From contig VGOX01000143.1 of the NCBI GenBank assembly GCA_016875755.1, forward strand, positions 1-6,288: a stretch of 6,288 nt of DNA. Direction: 5' to 3'. This DNA is from Chloroflexota bacterium (GTDB lineage: Bacteria > Chloroflexota > Anaerolineae > Anaerolineales > Villigracilaceae). Position 1 is the stretch's first letter; the number at the start of each line of letters is the position of its first letter. Under the pieces are notes generated by a model. It was not told where the DNA came from. It made no database searches and saw only the letters and a program-made list of their open reading frames with translations. Position numbers and translations under genes: made by a program. Below are positions 5,349 to 6,288 of this stretch, piece after piece.

Positions 5349-6160
5349 ATTCTCTCTGTCCATGAAGCGTGTGCATATTTTTCTTCGACGAGTTCTTCCA
5401 CTCGTTGAATTTCGGATGGAGACATCTCTCCACGCTCAAACTGGATTCCCAACTCCGCCTCAAACCCTCGGACGAAAGCCTGGGCTGCTGTTTCCCAGGC
5501 AGTTCCTACACCGATAACGGATTCAATTGTCGTCGCCCGTGCAAGTAATCTTTCTTTTGCGTTCTGTCGTGCTGATTCGCTTTCAAAAACCAGCGCGTCG
5601 CAGATGCGGGTCAGGTCACCTGTTAATGGAAGCGAGCCATGTTGCAGCACACCTTCCTTTTTGCGCGCTTGTGCTGAGCCGATGAGTTTTTTCCCATCCA
5701 CGGTGATCTCGTAGGTAGAAGGCACTTCAAAGCAAACGGGGTTCAAATTCTGCTGGGTATGTCCGTCTTCATGTTCTTTTATTTCCACTGGTACGCTCAA
5801 TGACTTCACCGCATGGAGCAGTGCCTGTGCGAGACGATTGTACGACTCGAGCACACCGCCTGTCAGCACGGGTTCATCCGCAGAGCCTGTGACAGAGTAG
5901 GTCAATTCGTCCGTATGCAGGATCGCCCGTCCCCCCGTCACGCGGCGCACGACATCCCAGCCGTGAGATTTGAGTCGTTCCATATCCACATCTTTGATGG
6001 ATTGTGCATGTCCCAGTGAAAGGCAGGGCGGATTCCATGAATATAAACGCAACGTGGAGATCGACTCGCCGCGATGGATGTGTTCGAGGATGGCTTCATC
6101 CACTGCCATATTCCATGCGCCTGTGGATGGGGGAGTGAAAATTAATCGCCAGATGGTCAT
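5345..6160 (-). CDS. lipM: Octanoyltransferase, LipM type (lipoate-protein ligase A family)
   Basis: This family moves octanoyl from ACP to a lipoyl-domain lysine (GcvH in Bacillus), the first step of de novo lipoate assembly before LipA inserts sulfur. The motifs fit a BPL/LplA/LipB-fold enzyme: RRVTGGRAILH (72-82), ELTYS (85-89), KKLIGSAQAR (157-166) and LQHGS (172-176). Cys143 in VCFEVPSTYEI aligns with the acyl-thioester cysteine of B. subtilis LipM (recalled CFDAPSWYEL), which LplA ligases lack, and the length (271) fits LipM rather than the longer E. coli LplA. I start at ATG 6160 (MTIWRLIF), because relatives start a few residues before the W-R pair. The in-frame ATG at 6181 would add seven residues; neither start has a clear Shine-Dalgarno. 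The TGA stop overlaps the next gene's ATG. A lipoate ligase or LipL-like amidotransferase remains possible. Confidence 0.85.
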   Translation of the reverse strand: MTIWRLIFTPPSTGAWNMAVDEAILEHIHRGESISTLRLYSWNPPCLSLGHAQSIKDVDMERLKSHGWDVVRRVTGGRAILHTDELTYSVTGSADEPVLTGGVLESYNRLAQALLHAVKSLSVPVEIKEHEDGHTQQNLNPVCFEVPSTYEITVDGKKLIGSAQARKKEGVLQHGSLPLTGDLTRICDALVFESESARQNAKERLLARATTIESVIGVGTAWETAAQAFVRGFEAELGIQFERGEMSPSEIQRVEELVEEKYAHASWTERI

Positions 6161-6182
6161 AATGATTTGGGTGCGTTTCATT

Positions 6183-6262
6183 TGAGTTGAAAGTCAAGCA
6201 TCACTCTGGTAAAGTGAGTTTGAGCAAACGACTTCAGGAGAAACGCCATGACTTTCAACTCA
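6183..6262. repeat. Perfect 14-bp inverted repeat in the divergent region
   Basis: TGAGTTGAAAGTCA (6183-6196) is the exact reverse complement of TGACTTTCAACTCA (6249-6262), with 52 nt between. The left arm lies just upstream of the outer possible lipM start (6181) and overlaps a candidate -35. The right arm begins at the second base of the rightmost gene's ATG and covers its first codons. Smaller dyads lie between: TCACT/AGTGA (6201-6205 and 6213-6217) and GTTTG/CAAAC (6218-6222 and 6225-6229). It could be a paired operator, a duplication or terminal repeats. Confidence 0.7.
6187..6215 (+). promoter_or_regulatory. Candidate sigma-70-type promoter for the rightmost gene
   Basis: TTGAAA (6187-6192) and TAAAGT (6210-6215) are separated by 17 nt, matching the -35 and -10 consensus at 5 and 4 of 6 positions. 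A start near 6222 would give a leader of about 26 nt carrying CAGGAGA before ATG 6248. The -35 hexamer lies within the left arm of the 14-bp inverted repeat, so a protein bound there would block the promoter. This rests on pattern match only. Confidence 0.35.
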
Positions 6263-6288
6263 CAAGAGATTATACAGGACATACGCGC
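6248..6288 (+). CDS. Start of an unidentified protein (partial at right edge)
   Basis: ATG 6248 opens a frame, MTFNSQEIIQDIR, that runs to the window edge. A good Shine-Dalgarno, AGGAG (6236-6240), sits 7 nt upstream, and a plausible promoter lies before it. Thirteen full codons are too few to name a family, and I do not recognise it. The gene is divergent from the lipM-like gene, with about 87 bp between the starts. Its first five codons form one arm of a perfect inverted repeat whose other arm is near the lipM start. Confidence 0.65.
   Translation, partial: MTFNSQEIIQDIR

Noticed and set aside
5349..5363. ATG 5363 as the start of the oxidoreductase
   Set aside because: The extra MDREN precedes a standard Rossmann start, and ATG 5348 forms an ATGA overlap with AGAGAG just upstream.
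5345..6160. Lipoate-protein ligase LplA in the strict sense
   Set aside because: The protein lacks the extra length of E. coli LplA and has a cysteine in the CFE-PS-YE context typical of LipM octanoyltransferases.

Overview
The window holds the downstream part of a tryptophan biosynthesis operon on the + strand, in the order trpD (3' half only), trpC, trpF, trpB, trpA. A convergent two-gene unit follows on the - strand: a LipM-type octanoyltransferase, then a saccharopine-dehydrogenase-like oxidoreductase. The first 13 codons of an unidentified + strand gene sit at the right edge. All named enzymes are assigned from motifs read in the translations. The separate trpC and trpF genes, the style of the protein sequences and the types of intergenic palindrome suggest a Chloroflexota bacterium, probably Anaerolineae. 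That placement is inference from recalled resemblance and has not been tested.

Layout: 1-524 trpD (partial); 559-1353 trpC; 1354-1545, a 191-base spacer (after the trpC stop) full of short hairpins with a candidate internal promoter; 1546-2178 trpF; 2225-3424 trpB; 3504-4292 trpA; 3 bp between the convergent stop codons; 4296-5348 oxidoreductase (-); 5345-6160 lipM-like gene (-), overlapping the oxidoreductase by ATGA; about 87 bp of divergent control region; 6248 to the window end, the start of a new + strand gene.

The five Trp enzymes carry anthranilate to tryptophan: TrpD adds phosphoribosyl, TrpF isomerises, TrpC closes the indole ring, and the TrpA/TrpB complex makes indole and condenses it with serine. 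Every catalytic residue I looked for in the complete enzymes is present, so the pathway looks functional. trpE and trpG would be expected upstream, outside the window.

The most unusual feature is the DNA between the trp genes. Each of the four visible spacers contains repeat-type sequence: a GTAGGGGCG palindrome after trpD, an array of 13-nt hairpins after trpC, a heptamer-periodic hairpin after trpF, and a two-hairpin GTAGGGGCG composite after trpB. In three cases the repeat supplies the stop codon of the gene before it. A further heptamer repeat lies inside the trpC reading frame. I see no evidence of a wholly new enzyme system. The points worth a second look are these repeats, the candidate trpFBA promoter, a composition break inside trpF, and a perfect 14-bp inverted repeat in the divergent region at the right end.
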